Source: Penium margaritaceum | Lineage: Eukaryota; Streptophyta; Zygnematophyceae; Desmidiales; Peniaceae | Direction of reading: 5' to 3' | Assembly (NCBI GenBank): GCA_023375785.1 | Contig: SZWC01002396.1 | Span: 1,758 to 23,340, forward strand | Length of the DNA: 21,583 nucleotides | In this document: piece after piece, positions 1-9,718 of the stretch | How the letters are laid out: every line of letters starts with the position of its first letter | Numbering within the stretch: the stretch's first letter is position 1 | The notes under the pieces: model-generated | Databases searched by the model: none | What the model was told of the DNA's origin: nothing | What the model saw: the letters and a program-made list of their open reading frames with translations, nothing else | Made by a program: the position numbers and the translations under genes

Positions 1-374
1 ATGGATGCATGCATGTGACCAGTCGTTGCGTGCGTCTTTTGATTCTGCACGTCTAGGTTCAGACGGCGTAGGATTCTGACATGTGTGCGCAGAGTTACGG
101 CCAAAACAGTGGTTTTGGGCCGGTTTTAGGACAGCTCTTGGACTGCCGCGTGCGACACCCGCCGTGCGCCGCGGCAGGTATTCATGCCCTGGACCTGTCA
201 GTTGTTATCTCTCTCTGCATTTACTAAGCTATTGAAGCTTATGAGACTTTGCGCGTCTCCCTAGCCTGATCCTTGCTGTTTCCTGCACCTGCCTGCTTGC
301 TAGTGCGTCAGCTGACTGGACAGTGTCGCCACGTCAGCAGCAGCAAGGCTAGGAAGCTTCCTAGCAGGTTCTCA
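1..374. other. Flank left of element 1, no gene seen
   Basis: No convincing coding region, RNA gene or repeat is visible here. The strong similarity between the two LTR copies of element 1 begins only at 375. About 70 bp further left (from roughly 304) there is weak, gapped similarity to the bases between the primer site and 8684. The outermost LTR end may therefore lie near 300, but I could not fix it. No target-site duplication was identified. Confidence 0.5.
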
Positions 375-1121
375 CTGCCCCCTCAGTCTGCTGCTCTAGA
401 GTCTAAGTCTGGAAGCTATGGATTTCTTACTCAGAAACGCGCGCGCCAGAGTTAGCGCCAGAAAGCAGCTGAAAACTGATCGTAACTGATTAGGAAACAA
501 GAATGAACAGCAATGGGGGACCCCTCCAAGTTCTAGCCCCCCACTAGCTCTGTAGAGCTTGTTACTCAGTTCATCAGCCAATCAGAAAATAGCTAATTTC
601 AGGCTGGCAGGTTTTCTCGGTGAGGCCTGCCAGACGGCCGACAGCCCAAAACCCGGGCGTCGTCCGTTTTGCCTGAAAAATGGACCATACCATAATACCG
701 ATGCTGCGAACGCAGCCGTGCTGTCAGAATCTGCTAGAAATATAGTAGCAAGGAGTTATGGCAGCCTGAACCCAGGCAGTGCCCACGGAGGTTTATGCTG
801 CCAAACAGGGCCAAACAACATGCAATTGGGACCCTAGGCATCGCATGACGACGCAGGCACGACAGTGCGCGCTGGACGCATGCAGACAGCGACTGCGGTG
901 GTAGTGACTGCCGGCAGCGCGACCGCCGAGGAGGCCTGCCGATGGAGCTGAACACGTCGCCGGAGAGAGGGGACTCCAGCGCACTGCAAGACGGCCTCAG
1001 CGTGCGTCGGCTCCACCGGACGACACTCCATCAGCGTCGAGTCTCGCCGTCAGTCATCTGCACGCCGATGTACACAAGCCGGGAGGACACAACAAAGCAC
1101 AATGAGCGCAAAAAACCAACA
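375..1121 (-). repeat. 3' LTR of element 1
   Basis: This is a direct repeat of 8684-9427. Read on the minus strand it starts TGTTGGTTTTTTGCG directly after a G-rich polypurine tract, which is the normal copia PPT/LTR junction. Matching to the other LTR is continuous from 375 to 1118. The last three bases (1119-1121) complete the TGTTGG end but differ in the right copy. Many of the differences are C/T or G/A. The left (U5) limit is uncertain and may extend to about 304. Confidence 0.85.
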
Positions 1122-1128
1122 CTCCCCC
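1122..1128 (-). other. Polypurine tract of element 1
   Basis: Minus-strand GGGGGAG lies immediately upstream of the LTR start TGTTGG. In LTR retrotransposons this tract primes plus-strand DNA synthesis. Element 2 has the same GGGGGAG/TGTTGG junction at 16958-16970. Confidence 0.85.
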
Positions 1129-1228
1129 ATGACTCATAGGCGTAGTGCACATGGGCAAGCAGAGACACGGTCAGCAAACAGACTCCCCCAGGACACGCAG
1201 AAGTGCAGGTAGAGACAAAGAAAGCAAG

Positions 1229-3934
1229 TCACGGACGTACGCCGACAGAACTCACAGCCTTCTTAAACGAGTCTCGCTTCAGTGCCTTGGTCAGGAAGTC
1301 AGCCAGCTGCCGTGCTGTCTCAACCCACACGATGCTAATGCTGCCGTCGTGCAACAACGAACGCACATAGTGATACTCAACATTGATGTGCTTTGTGCGA
1401 GTGTGATGCATACCGTCATTGTCTGCAATGGCCATGGCACTCTCATTGTTACAATGCAAGGTGATGGATGCGACAGACTGACGCAACTCGGACAACAGAC
1501 GACGCAACCACACACTCTCACACGCGCCTGAGCCAAGTGCCACGTACTCAGCCTCAGCATTGTTGCGAGCAATGCAACCCTGCTTGCCACTGCGCCAGGA
1601 CACAACTGTGCCGCCAACCAGAAAGATCCACCCAGTGCGACTCTTACCGTCTGGACTGTCGGCCCAGTCACTGTCGGTGTAACCCACTGCAACGACGGAT
1701 GGCTGACGGCGGAACATGAGGCCTCGCCGAGGGGTCGAGACGACATAGCGCAGTACTCGGATCGCAGCCTCAAAGTGGAGGTGACGCGGCTCCTGAGAGA
1801 ACTGGGCATGGAGGTTAACGGGTAACGCGATGTCTGGACGCGTCGTCGTCGCCAGGAACATCATTGACCCGATGACCCGCAGATGCGTGGTCACATCAAC
1901 TGGCTCCCCCACAACAGCTGGGTCAGGACTTTTCAGCTTCACCTGGCCATCGGGTGACATGGGTGAAGATGCGCTAGGCGCGAGGGGTAGGTCCTCGGTG
2001 AAGCGAGTGGACAGGGTCTGTACATAGGCAGCCTGGTGAACGTGCAGGACGCCCTGTGAGCAATCATGCTCGAGCTCTATGCCCAGGAAGACTCGAGTGG
2101 ACCCGAGATCCTTCATCTGGTAGGTAGTGTGCAGCAAGTCCTTGACACGCTGGATGGCGGCCGTGTCTGGCGACGCAATGAGGAGATCGTCGACGTAGAC
2201 CAGAACTGCGGCGAGGGTCTGACCCCGTGGGCTGATGAACAGGGCGGGGTCAGCGGTGCTGCGGTGGAGGCCACCACGGAGAAGCGTGCTGCTGATCTCC
2301 TGGTTCCTGCACCGAGGTGACTAATTCAGGCCATAGAGGGCCTTCTGCAGCCGTCAAACTCTCCCAGTACCGTCGTCAAAGCCTAGGGGCTGCACCATGT
2401 AGAGCTCCTCACCCTCAAGTGAGCCATGGAGGAACGCGTTGCTCACGTCCATCTGATGCAGTTCCCACCCATGCTGGGCAACCAGGCTGAAGAGTGCCCG
2501 GCTAGTGGAGAACCGACCGACTGGGGCGAAGATCTGGTCGTAATCGACCCCAGGGACTTGAGCAAACCCCTTTGCAGTGAGGCGGGCCTTGTACTTGTCC
2601 AAGGACCCGTCAGGCTTCCACTTGCGCCGAAAGACCCACTTGGCACCAATGGCCTTCCGACCTGGAGGGAGGTCGACGAGGTCATACACGTGGTGCTGGC
2701 GGATGGCAGCGAGCTCCTCAGCGCAGGCAGCATCCCAATGTGTGGCCTGAGGAGAGGCTCGTGCCTCGCGCAGGGTAGCTGGGTCCTCTGGGCGTGCTGT
2801 GGATCGGACTGAGAGGGCGTGTGCCTCACGAGCTCCAGGTGGGATCCGGGCGAGTGTAGCCACGACAGCATGCCGATGCTCGTGATGAACCATGGCGTAG
2901 CCTAGTGCAGAGCCAGGGTGAAGGTCTGCGATGATGGCCGAGGTGGTCAGGCCAAGAGCCTTCGTGCCAAGGTCCCCACTCACGACTGTGGGAGTGGAGG
3001 AGACACGTGGGGCCACAGGGAGTCGAGGCGCCACGGGACGCGGTGCGGCGGTCTGCGTGCTCACTATCAGCCGAGGTCGGAGGCTGCCGCCTGGGCCACG
3101 TGTGTAGCGCTGTCGGGCAGAAGATGGTACTGGGTCCGACTGGCTAACGGAGGCGGACGGGGCTACTGGCTCGGAGGAGCCAACGGACGCGAGTGGGGCT
3201 GTCTGCTCGGGGGAGCGAGCGGACACGACTGGCGCAGTTGGCTCAGAGGGGCCAGTGGACGCAGCTGGGATTGCTGGCCCAGAGGGGCCAGCGGACGTGA
3301 CTGGGGTTGCCGGCCTGGAGGGGCCAACGGACACGACAGGCGCTCCTGGCTCAGAGGGGCCAGCGGACGCGGCTGGGATTGCTGGCCCGGAGGGGCCAGC
3401 GGACACGACAGGCACTGCTGGCTCAGAGGGGCCAGCGGAAGCGGCTGGGATCGCTGGCCCGGAGGGGCCAGCGGACACGACAGGCGCTGCTGGCTCAGAG
3501 GGGCCAGCGGACGCGGCTGGGACTGTTGGCCGGGAGGGGCCAGCGGACCCCACTGGGGCTGTTGGCTCGGGAGGGCCAGAGAACGCGACAGGCGCTACTG
3601 GCTCAGAGGGACAAAAAGATGTGTCACCCGGAGGCAACAGGACGGAGGACGGACTCACCACTCCCCCACGCGACGGGAGGGACACAGACGAGCCGGAGCG
3701 TATGAGGTCGCGGGGGAATAGATCCTCGAAGAACAGGGCATCGCGGGACTCGACGATGTAGTGTCTGGATGGGTCCCAGAAGCGCCAGGCCTTGGACTGA
3801 TGAGACACACCGAGGAAGGTGCAGGGGCGTCCGCGGGGGGGAAGCTTGCTGTCCTGCTGGGGGACGGGCAGCCACACAATGGCCACGCAGCCCCAGACTC
3901 GAGCCGGGCGGAGGTCAGCGCGTCGACCGCACTA
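1229..3934 (-). pseudogene. pol 3' half of element 1: linker, reverse transcriptase and RNase H
   Basis: One minus-strand frame runs from 3934 to a terminal TGA at 1229-1231, broken by TAG at 3932-3934, TGA at 2354-2356 and TAG at 2321-2323. In order it carries a post-integrase segment (RVWGC, then FLGVS), a Pro/Ser/Ala repeat linker (about 3150-3610), the copia RT start (KWVFRRKWKPDGS, YKARLTAKGF, QMDVSNAFLHGSL), the catalytic YVDD at 2186-2197, and RNase H (TDSDWAD, AEAEYVAL, RTKHINVEYHYVRS, LADFLTKAL). The product would copy the RNA genome into DNA and remove the RNA strand in virus-like particles. By comparison with the family, the stop at 3934 sits at a usual Trp, the one at 2356 at a usual Cys, and the one at 2323 at a usual Gln. 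The frame is otherwise well preserved, so decay is moderate. Confidence 0.92.
3145..3610 (-). repeat. 36-bp tandem repeat coding a 12-residue Pro/Ser/Ala unit in pol
   Basis: Minisatellite of about a dozen 36-bp units between integrase and RT, partly arranged as 72-bp dimers. Read in the pol frame the alternating units are close to GPSEPAAPVVSA and GPSGPAIPAASA. All units are multiples of three bases and keep the frame open, which argues for past selection on the protein. The region corresponds to the variable, low-complexity linker copia elements have between integrase and RT, here expanded by tandem duplication. It also creates long spurious open frames on the opposite strand. Confidence 0.85.
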
Positions 3935-4958
3935 GTGCTGGTATGGTGTGGATTGGCGGGGAAGGGGACCGTGGGGAACCCGGTTCCAGACCCAGGTCAT
4001 GTAGGACATGGCTTCAAAATAGAAGCCATCGGAGAGACTTGACTCGACCCGCATGGTGCGGACGGCATCGCCCATGGTGCGGTTCCACCGCTCGGACACG
4101 CCGTTCTGGGTGGGTGTGTAGGGCGCAAACGTCTCATGGTGGATCCCGCGGGAGGCGAGAAAGGTCGTGGCCTCACCCATGTACTCTCTGCCGCGATCGG
4201 AGCGAAAGCGGCGGAGGGGGCGGCCACACTCGCGTTCCGCGAGGACGAGCCAGTCCTGAATGGCTCGGGCGACATCGCTCTTTTGTCGGAGGCAGAAGAC
4301 CCAACGGTAGAGAGAATAGTCATTCGTAAGGGTGAGGACATAACGGCCATGCTCTCCGACAGACNCATCGGAGAGACCTGACTCGACCCGCATGGTGCGG
4401 ACGGCATCGGCCATGGTGCGGTTCCACCGCTCGGACACGCCGTTCTGGGCGGGTGTGTAGGGCGCAGACGTCTCATGGTGGATCCCGCGGGAGGCGAGAA
4501 AGGTCGTGGCCTCACCCATGTACTCTCTGCCGCGATCGGAGCGAAAGCGGCGGAGGGGGCGGCCACACTCGCGTTCCGCGAGGACGAGCCAGTCCTGAAT
4601 GGCTCGGGCGACATCGCTCTTTTGTCGGAGGCAGAAGACCCAACGGTAGAGAGAATAGTCATTCGTAAGGGTGAGGACATAACGGCCATGCTCTCCGACA
4701 GACTCGGTGGGGAGAGGACCCATGACGTCCGAGTGGACAAGGTCAAGGGGGGCGGAGGCACGGGAGGAGGAAAAGGGGTATGTGGACCGGCGCATCTTCC
4801 CCTGAGTGTAGTCAATGCACTCTGTGGGGCACGGGAGAGGGAAAGTCTTCGGGTCAAGGCCCTTGGCCGGCTGGGTGCGAAGCATGCTCTCTACGGCGGC
4901 AGAGTGGACGTGGCAAAGGCGGCGGTGCAAGAGGAGGGTGTGCTGAGGAGAAAGTGTT
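3935..4958 (-). pseudogene. Integrase of element 1 (GAG-pre-integrase zinc region and catalytic core)
   Basis: Minus-strand frame continuous with the RT frame. At its start (about 4950-4790) is the GAG-pre-integrase region with LLHRRLCHVH and a degraded CxxC pair (CIDY, second Cys apparently Tyr). The core follows with the D, D and E catalytic motifs in HSDVMGPL, RSDRGREY and NGVSERWNRT. The enzyme would insert the cDNA into chromosomes. The core (from SVGEHGRY to the segment after NGVSERW) is present twice, at 4366-4703 and again at 4027-4364, separated by a single N. The frame passes through the N only because 338+1 is divisible by three. I read this as an assembly overlap and not a real tandem integrase. 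A frameshift near 4945-4960 separates this frame from the protease frame. Confidence 0.9.
4027..4703. repeat. 338-bp direct duplication joined by a single N (at 4365)
   Basis: 4027-4364 and 4366-4703 are the same length and differ at only a few positions (for example gacttga/gacctga, atcgccc/atcggcc, tgggtgg/tgggcgg, gcaaacg/gcagacg). The N lies exactly at the junction. The pattern repeats at 15754 and 17218. This suggests two contig ends that overlap but carry haplotype or copy differences and were abutted rather than merged. Confidence 0.9.
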
Positions 4959-5378
4959 GACAAACACATGGCCTGTGGCGGCTGACGGGGAGGAGACGTG
5001 AGGAGAGGAGGAGAGGCGAGGAACATGCCATAGGTTGCCACGGGCGGTGGCGTACAGGACGACAAGACCAGACGGACGCAACGACACAGTGCCGACACCA
5101 CGCGAGTGCACAACATCCATGCTCATGCGGTCAAGGGCAGTCACGGACAGGAGGCTTAGCTCGAGACCAGGGACGAAGAGGACATCGGTCAGAAAGACAT
5201 CACCGGCAGGACCACGGAAACAAACGACGCCAACGCCACCGACAGGCAACACCTGTCCGGAGCCCGTTCGGACACTGGAGACATCGCCTACAGGACCGAG
5301 CATACTGAAGGCCTCACGAGAGGCTGTCATGTGATGCGTGGCCCCGGAGTCGATGATCCATGTCTCAGCAGGGTCCTA
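4959..5378 (-). pseudogene. Aspartic protease of element 1
   Basis: Minus-strand segment in the gag frame that begins after a TAG at 5376-5378. It shows the copia protease signature: WIIDSGATHHMT with catalytic DSGA at about 5340-5351, then VRTGSGQVLPVGGVG, and LTDVLFVPGLELSLLSV leading to NLWHVP. The protease would cut the Gag-Pol polyprotein. It is one half-site of a dimeric aspartyl protease. The frame ends by a frameshift into the integrase frame near 4945-4960, which a functional copia single-frame polyprotein would not have. The stop at 5378 sits just before DPAETW and is compatible with an original Gln codon, although this is inferred without an alignment. Confidence 0.9.
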
Positions 5379-7127
5379 GACCGGGGTTGCCAGATCGCTA
5401 ACGGTCACATGGCAGCAGGTGAGGGACGCGGACGCAGTGGATGGAGGCGCAAAACGGGACTGCCAATCGTCAAGCCAAGCAATGTCGTCAAGGAGAGGGG
5501 TGGAGGAGGCCACTGGCGACAACCAGGCAGGAGAGGAAATGGGACACGACCGCAACACAGTCTTAGTCATGCAGGACTGGGCAAGAGGGCAGGAAGTGAC
5601 GCAACTCGCACTTCCCTGGGGAGGAGGGCAAGGCAAGCCGAGCTGGAGCGCAATGAACTAATCCAGCTGACGCTCACGGGAGGTGGGCCCGGGAGTGTAG
5701 ACGGAGTGTGGAGTGACGGCGCCGGAGCCCGGGTAGTAGGGGAATTGAGCCGGGGTAGGGAGCGAAGGCGCCGACGGCTGCGGATGGTGCGGCGGCGGCG
5801 CTGGTGTCTGCGGGACTGGCGAGGCGACCGGAGTGGTGGAGCTGCTGGGCGAGGCCGAGGCGTCGGAGCCGGCGACAGCGACGGCGGCGGAGGTGAGACG
5901 GCGCTCCCGTTGGCGACGCATGGTGGCGATGACGCGCGCCTCGTCGGTCGGTAGAGGGCACGTGTACCACCCGTGCCCAAGCTGGCCTCATTTGTGGCAG
6001 ACCGAGCCACCACTGCCGGACCCGGTCGACGGCTGCGGCTGCTGCTACTACTGACCCTTATCCTTCTTGCTCCGATGCTTCTTCTTCCCCGTCGACGAAG
6101 AGCTGGCGGAGGAGCTGGCGAAGGTGGCCGCGGCGGGAAAGGCGATGGCCACGGAGGCGAGGGCCTCCGTGCGATAGAGCTGGGACTCCTGGCGAGCTTC
6201 CTCAATGCGGAGGAAGAGCTCGTATGCCCAAGGCATGAGGGTGCCCTGGGCTGCCATGGTGGACAGGACGTCCTGAGGGTAGTGCACAAAGACGTCCGCG
6301 TACGCGGTAGTAGCGTCGCGCTTGATGGTGAGGAGCGCGGACAGAGGGGATGGAGCAGATGTACCGAGACGACGTAGGATGTCCTCCGCCCGCTGCCAGT
6401 AGGTAGTGACCGTCTCGGTCTCCCCCATGTGTAGGGAGTTGAACTCCCAGAGCAGACGACTGATCTCAGCGTCGCTGGACATACGATGGGGTCTGGTGAG
6501 GACGTGCCATGCGGCTGCAGGGTCTGATATGGCGTCGGCGGTAAAATCGTCGAGGAAAGGCTCTAGGGCCAGGCGGGAAGCAGGAGGGGCGACTGGGACA
6601 AGGACACGGACGGCGCGACCAGCATCATACAACTGGTCGGCCTGGGTGGAGTCGTAAGGGAGGGTGTAGTATGCCCAGAGGCCCTCACCCTGCATCCAGA
6701 TCTGGAAGCTAAGCTCCCAGCTTCGGAACTGCTCGCCGGCCTGAAGCAGCGGCGGCGGCGTCTCAAAGTCCTTCTGCCTACGGCCAGCACCCAGAGTGGG
6801 GCCAAGGAGGGAAGTGACTGTCTGCCGCTGGCGCTGAGTTTGCTGCTGTGCCAGATAGTACGTGGCAGCAGACACCGCTTGGCTGGCGTGCCCTGGAGGG
6901 ACGAATGACGATGGCACACTGGTGGCAGTCTGGGCGGCTACCGGCTGTAGCGCTGCAAGCTGCTGCGTCAAGGCGGCGAGCTGTTCCTGAAGAGCAGCGA
7001 GGGGGTCAGGATTGCCGCCGATGACACTAGTGGGCTATAGCTGCTGCAGCTGCTGCTGCAAATGCTGCTGTTGCGGCGGCGGCGGCTGCTGCTGCTATTG
7101 CTACTACTGCTGCTGCTGCTTCTGTTG

Positions 7128-7159
<32 letters not shown>

Positions 7160-7234
7160 CAGGCGCTGCAAGAAAGGAGGGGTAGGGGTCCCCCCAACAG
7201 AGGAGGACCCCTCCTCACTAGGGGTACCGGCCAT
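5379..7234 (-). pseudogene. gag of element 1 with CCHC zinc knuckle
   Basis: The start is taken at the minus-strand ATG at 7234-7232 (MAGTPSEEG), followed by a Pro-rich stretch and a CAG tract. A one-base frameshift within or just after that tract (about 7130-7030) moves reading into the main gag frame. That frame has a heptad-like segment (PLAALQEQLAALTQQLAAL), then a copia Gag (UBN2-like) body with SWELSFQIWMQGEGLWAYY and LLWEFNSLHMGETETVTTYW, then a basic tail (KKKHRSKKDKGQ). Two consecutive TAG codons (6045-6050) follow. The zinc knuckle at 5958-5999 is C-x2-stop-x4-H-x4-C, with TGA (5988-5990) exactly at the second Cys. A further TAG is at 5658-5660. Gag would form the virus-like particle and bind the RNA. 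This copy cannot make a full-length product. Confidence 0.88.
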
Positions 7235-7273
7235 GGTGTGGTGCCCCTTGTTGTTTTTTTTTTTGTTACTTTG

Positions 7274-7433
7274 GCTGATGTCAGCAAAAAGGGGTGGTGG
7301 GAGTTGTATCCACCCCTTAGGTTGCCTTCCCCCTTACCTTTCTCCCCCCTTTTTCACTCCTTTTTTGTGTTTTTTTTTATGATGTCAGTTGTGACGTCAC
7401 CAGTGACGTCAGCAGAAGGGTGCTGACATCAGC
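7274..7433. promoter_or_regulatory. Cluster of TGACGTCA (bZIP/as-1-like) motifs upstream of gag
   Basis: Two perfect TGACGTCA palindromes lie at 7392-7399 and 7404-7411, with centres 12 bp apart. This is the spacing known for the two TGACG motifs of plant as-1 elements. They are flanked by GCTGATGTCAGC (7274-7285) and its exact reverse complement GCTGACATCAGC (7422-7433). The cluster sits 40-200 bp upstream of the gag ATG on the minus strand. A role in bZIP-driven transcription is an inference, because copia promoters normally lie in the LTR. Confidence 0.4.
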
Positions 7434-8399
7434 AGTGGCGAATGTTGGGGCCGCCGATGCTGCTGTTGGTGCTGATGCTGCTGCAGCTACTGCTGCTGCT
7501 GATGATGCTACTGCCGCTGCTGCTGTTGCTACTGCTGCTGCTGTTGCTGCTGCTGCTGCGGTTGCTGCAGCTGCTGCTACTGTTGCTGATGCTGCTGCAG
7601 TTGCAGCTGCAGTTGCTGGTGCTGCAAGCTGCAGCAGCTGCTGTGGCTGCTGTTGTTGCAACAGCGAGCTGCTACAGCTCGCTGCTGCTGCTGAGCGCTG
7701 CTGCAGTTGCTACGTGCTGCAGCTTGCTACTGCTGCTGAGCGCTGCTACAGCTACTACGTGCTACAACAGCTGCTCGCTGTAGTTGTAGGCTGCTGTAGC
7801 GAGCTGCGGGGTTGGGAGATTTTTTATGTTGCCTTTTGTTTTCCTTTTTGTTTTTTTTCCTTGTCACAGCGGGCAGCAGCCCGCTGCTCGCAGCAGACAG
7901 CGGGCTGCTGCCTGCCTAGCAGCAACGAGCTGCTGCTCGCTGGCAGCAGCGGGCTGCTGCTCGCTGCTCGCTCGCTGCGAGCAGCGGGGAGCAGCGGCCG
8001 CGGCTGGCAGCTGCCAGCTGCTGCTCGCTACTGCTGCTGCAGTAGCTGGCGGCTGATGCAGCTTGGTGCAACAGCTGCTGCAGCCCACTGCTGCTGCTGT
8101 ACGCTGCTGCAGCTGGTACACGCTGCGGCTGCTGCCTGCTGTTGCTGCAGGCTGCTGCAGCGGGCTGCTACTGCTACTGCACGCTGCTGCGACTGGTGCA
8201 CGCTGCTACTGCTACTGCTGCGAGCTGCTGCTGCTGCGGGCTGTTGCTGCTGCTGCGGGCTGCTGCGAGCTGCTGCTTCTGCTTGCTGCTGCTGGTGGTG
8301 CCAGTCACTGCACCTGGGTGACGTTGCCGCGTGTGTCGTCGCCCACAGACGTCAGACACCGCTTGCCGCTCACCTCCTCGCGTCACGCGTGGGGGTCAG

Positions 8400-8423
8400 T
8401 GCTGCCGAAATATTTCGGCAGCA
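8400..8423. other. 24-bp perfect palindrome in the element 1 leader
   Basis: TGCTGCCGAAAT is followed directly by its reverse complement ATTTCGGCAGCA. Eighty bases on (about 8480-8505) is a diverged second copy in the same context (tgctgtcgaa ... ggtagcatttcccctg). Its arms still pair apart from two G/T positions and one mismatch. Both copies run into ATTTCCCCTG. Confidence 0.85.
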
Positions 8424-8590
8424 TTTCCCCTGGCCCAGTGGCCGTGGGAAAAAATCTGACGCCACCACCAGGAGGGTCAATGCTGTCGAAACTAATCCGG
8501 TAGCATTTCCCCTGCACTGGCGCGTATGGAGGTCCGCCGGCATTGTCTGGCACCTGTTCGCCAGTCTTCTGCTGCTGCTGCTACGCTCTA

Positions 8591-8602
8591 GCTCTGATAC
8601 CA
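8591..8602 (-). other. Primer binding site of element 1
   Basis: The minus strand reads TGGTATCAGAGC, complementary to the 3' end of plant-type initiator-Met tRNA and the usual copia primer site. It lies just inside the right LTR and so fixes the direction of the element. Confidence 0.92.
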
Positions 8603-9427
8603 AGAAAGAAAACTATGCAGCAGGTTGGGGCAGCAGTGTTGTTGATGCAGCGTGCGGGCTTCCACGCTAGTTGCTTAAGTCAGCTGCCCCCTCAGTCTGC
8701 TGCTCTAGAGTATAAGTCCGGAAGCTCTGGATTTGTTACTCAGAAACGCGCGCGCCAGAGTTAGTGCCAGAAAGCAGCTGAAAACTGATAGTAACTGATT
8801 AGGAAACAAGAATGAACAGCAATGGGGGACCCCTCCAAGTTCTAGCCCCCCACCAGCTCTGTAGAGCTTGTTACCCAGTTCATCAGGCAATCAGAAAATA
8901 GCTAAATTCAGGCTGGCAGGTTTTCTCGGCGAGGCCTGTCAGACGGTTGACAGCCCAAAACCCGGGCGTCGTCCGTTTTGCGTGAAAACTGGACCATACC
9001 ATAATACCGACGCTGCGAACGCAGGCATGTTGTCAGAATCTGCTAGAAAAATTTTAGCGAGGAGTTATGGCAGCCTGAACCCAGGCAGTGCCCACTACAG
9101 TTTATGCTGTCAAACAGGGCCAAACAACATGCAACTGGGACCCTAGGCTGGGCATGACGACGCAGGCACGACAGTGCGCGCTGGATGCATGCAGACAGTG
9201 ACTGCAGTGGTAGTGACTGCCGGCAGCGCGACCGCCGAGGAGGCCTGCCGATGGAGCTGAACACGTCGCCGGAGAGAGGGGACTCCAGCGCACTACAAGA
9301 CGGCCTCAGCGTGCGTCGGCTCCACCGGACGACACTCCATCAGCGTCGAGTCTCGCCGTCAGTCATCTGCATGCCGATGTACACAAGCCGGGAGGACACA
9401 ACAAAGCAAAATGAGCACAAAAAACCA
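8603..9427 (-). repeat. 5' LTR of element 1
   Basis: 8684-9427 matches 375-1118 without net indels. The part next to the primer site (8603-8683) is much more diverged from the left copy. I do not see a convincing TATA box on the minus strand. The outer end reads TATGG (minus strand) in place of TGTTGG, so the terminal bases are mutated or lost. Confidence 0.85.
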
Positions 9428-9670
9428 TAGCCCTCAGAGCATACTTAGGTCAAAACCCGGTGACCGTATTGGCTGCTCCGCTGTTTGAATGATGAACCAA
9501 AAGAAATGCCATATGCAAAAACAAAAGTCATACATAACTGAGCCAAGACAAAGCAATGATATCCATATCAAGAGGAAGTAGACCTCGGCAGCTTGTCATT
9601 AAGAAAACCCTCATGAGCATGTTTTTGTGAATAGGGTGAAAGACACGCATGTGACCTCTTGACTCTGTCT

Positions 9671-9671
<1 letters not shown>
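9428..9671. other. Spacer between element 1 and microsatellite, no gene seen
   Basis: AT-richer unique-looking sequence with short ORFs only. It is probably old flanking genomic DNA. I see no RNA gene, repeat or motif in it. Confidence 0.5.

Positions 9672-9717
<46 letters not shown>
9672..9717. repeat. (CA)n microsatellite
   Basis: Uninterrupted CA dinucleotide run of about 46 bp that leads directly into the ACGC-type tract. Confidence 0.97.

Positions 9718-9718
<1 letters not shown>

Larger units (their letters stand above)
7235..8590 (-). other. 5' leader of element 1: CAG-rich and A/G-rich, between primer site and gag
   Basis: On the minus strand, downstream of the primer site, comes a block with a 24-bp palindrome (8400-8423), then about 800 bp dominated by CAG/AGC trinucleotides with many TAG/CAA variants (about 8310 to 7435). 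An A-rich/purine-rich run (about 7860-7795) interrupts this, and a second A/G-rich stretch (about 7380-7250) lies next to the gag ATG. The very long open frames here in Ala, Cys, Leu, Gln or Ser frames are by-products of the trinucleotide composition. Element 2 has the same leader plan. Confidence 0.75.
375..9427 (-). mobile_element. Element 1: Ty1/copia-type LTR retrotransposon, degenerate, minus strand
   Basis: Two 744-bp direct repeats (375-1118 and 8684-9427, roughly 94% identical by eye with no net length change) flank a minus-strand gag-protease-integrase-RT-RNase H coding region. Integrase before RT is the diagnostic order of copia rather than gypsy elements. The element has a tRNA primer site (8591-8602) inside the right LTR and a polypurine tract (1122-1128 read on the minus strand) inside the left LTR. 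LTR divergence, at least two frameshifts and eight or more in-frame stops show it is an old, non-coding-competent copy. It also contains the N-junction duplication at 4027-4703. No clean target-site duplication was found, and the outer end of the right LTR reads CCATAG where the left copy reads CCAACA. Confidence 0.93.

Noticed and set aside
2918..3761. 267-aa and 168-aa plus-strand Gly-rich, collagen-like ORFs
   Set aside because: Antisense of the 36-bp repeat that encodes the Pro/Ser/Ala linker of pol. The minus frame has clear copia domains on both sides.
4027..4703. A tandemly duplicated integrase catalytic core in one open frame
   Set aside because: The duplication junction is a single N, the frame passes only because 338+1 is a multiple of three, and the same N-plus-duplication signature occurs twice elsewhere. 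Assembly overlap is simpler.
7035..7106. Four further in-frame TAGs in the CAG tract at the start of gag
   Set aside because: Whether they are in frame depends on where the nearby frameshift lies. The Ser frame avoids three of them. Not counted.
7377..8670. A 416-aa plus-strand Ala/Cys-rich ORF and related frames
   Set aside because: Produced by CTG/GCT trinucleotide composition in the leader of a minus-strand element. No domain and no conserved start.
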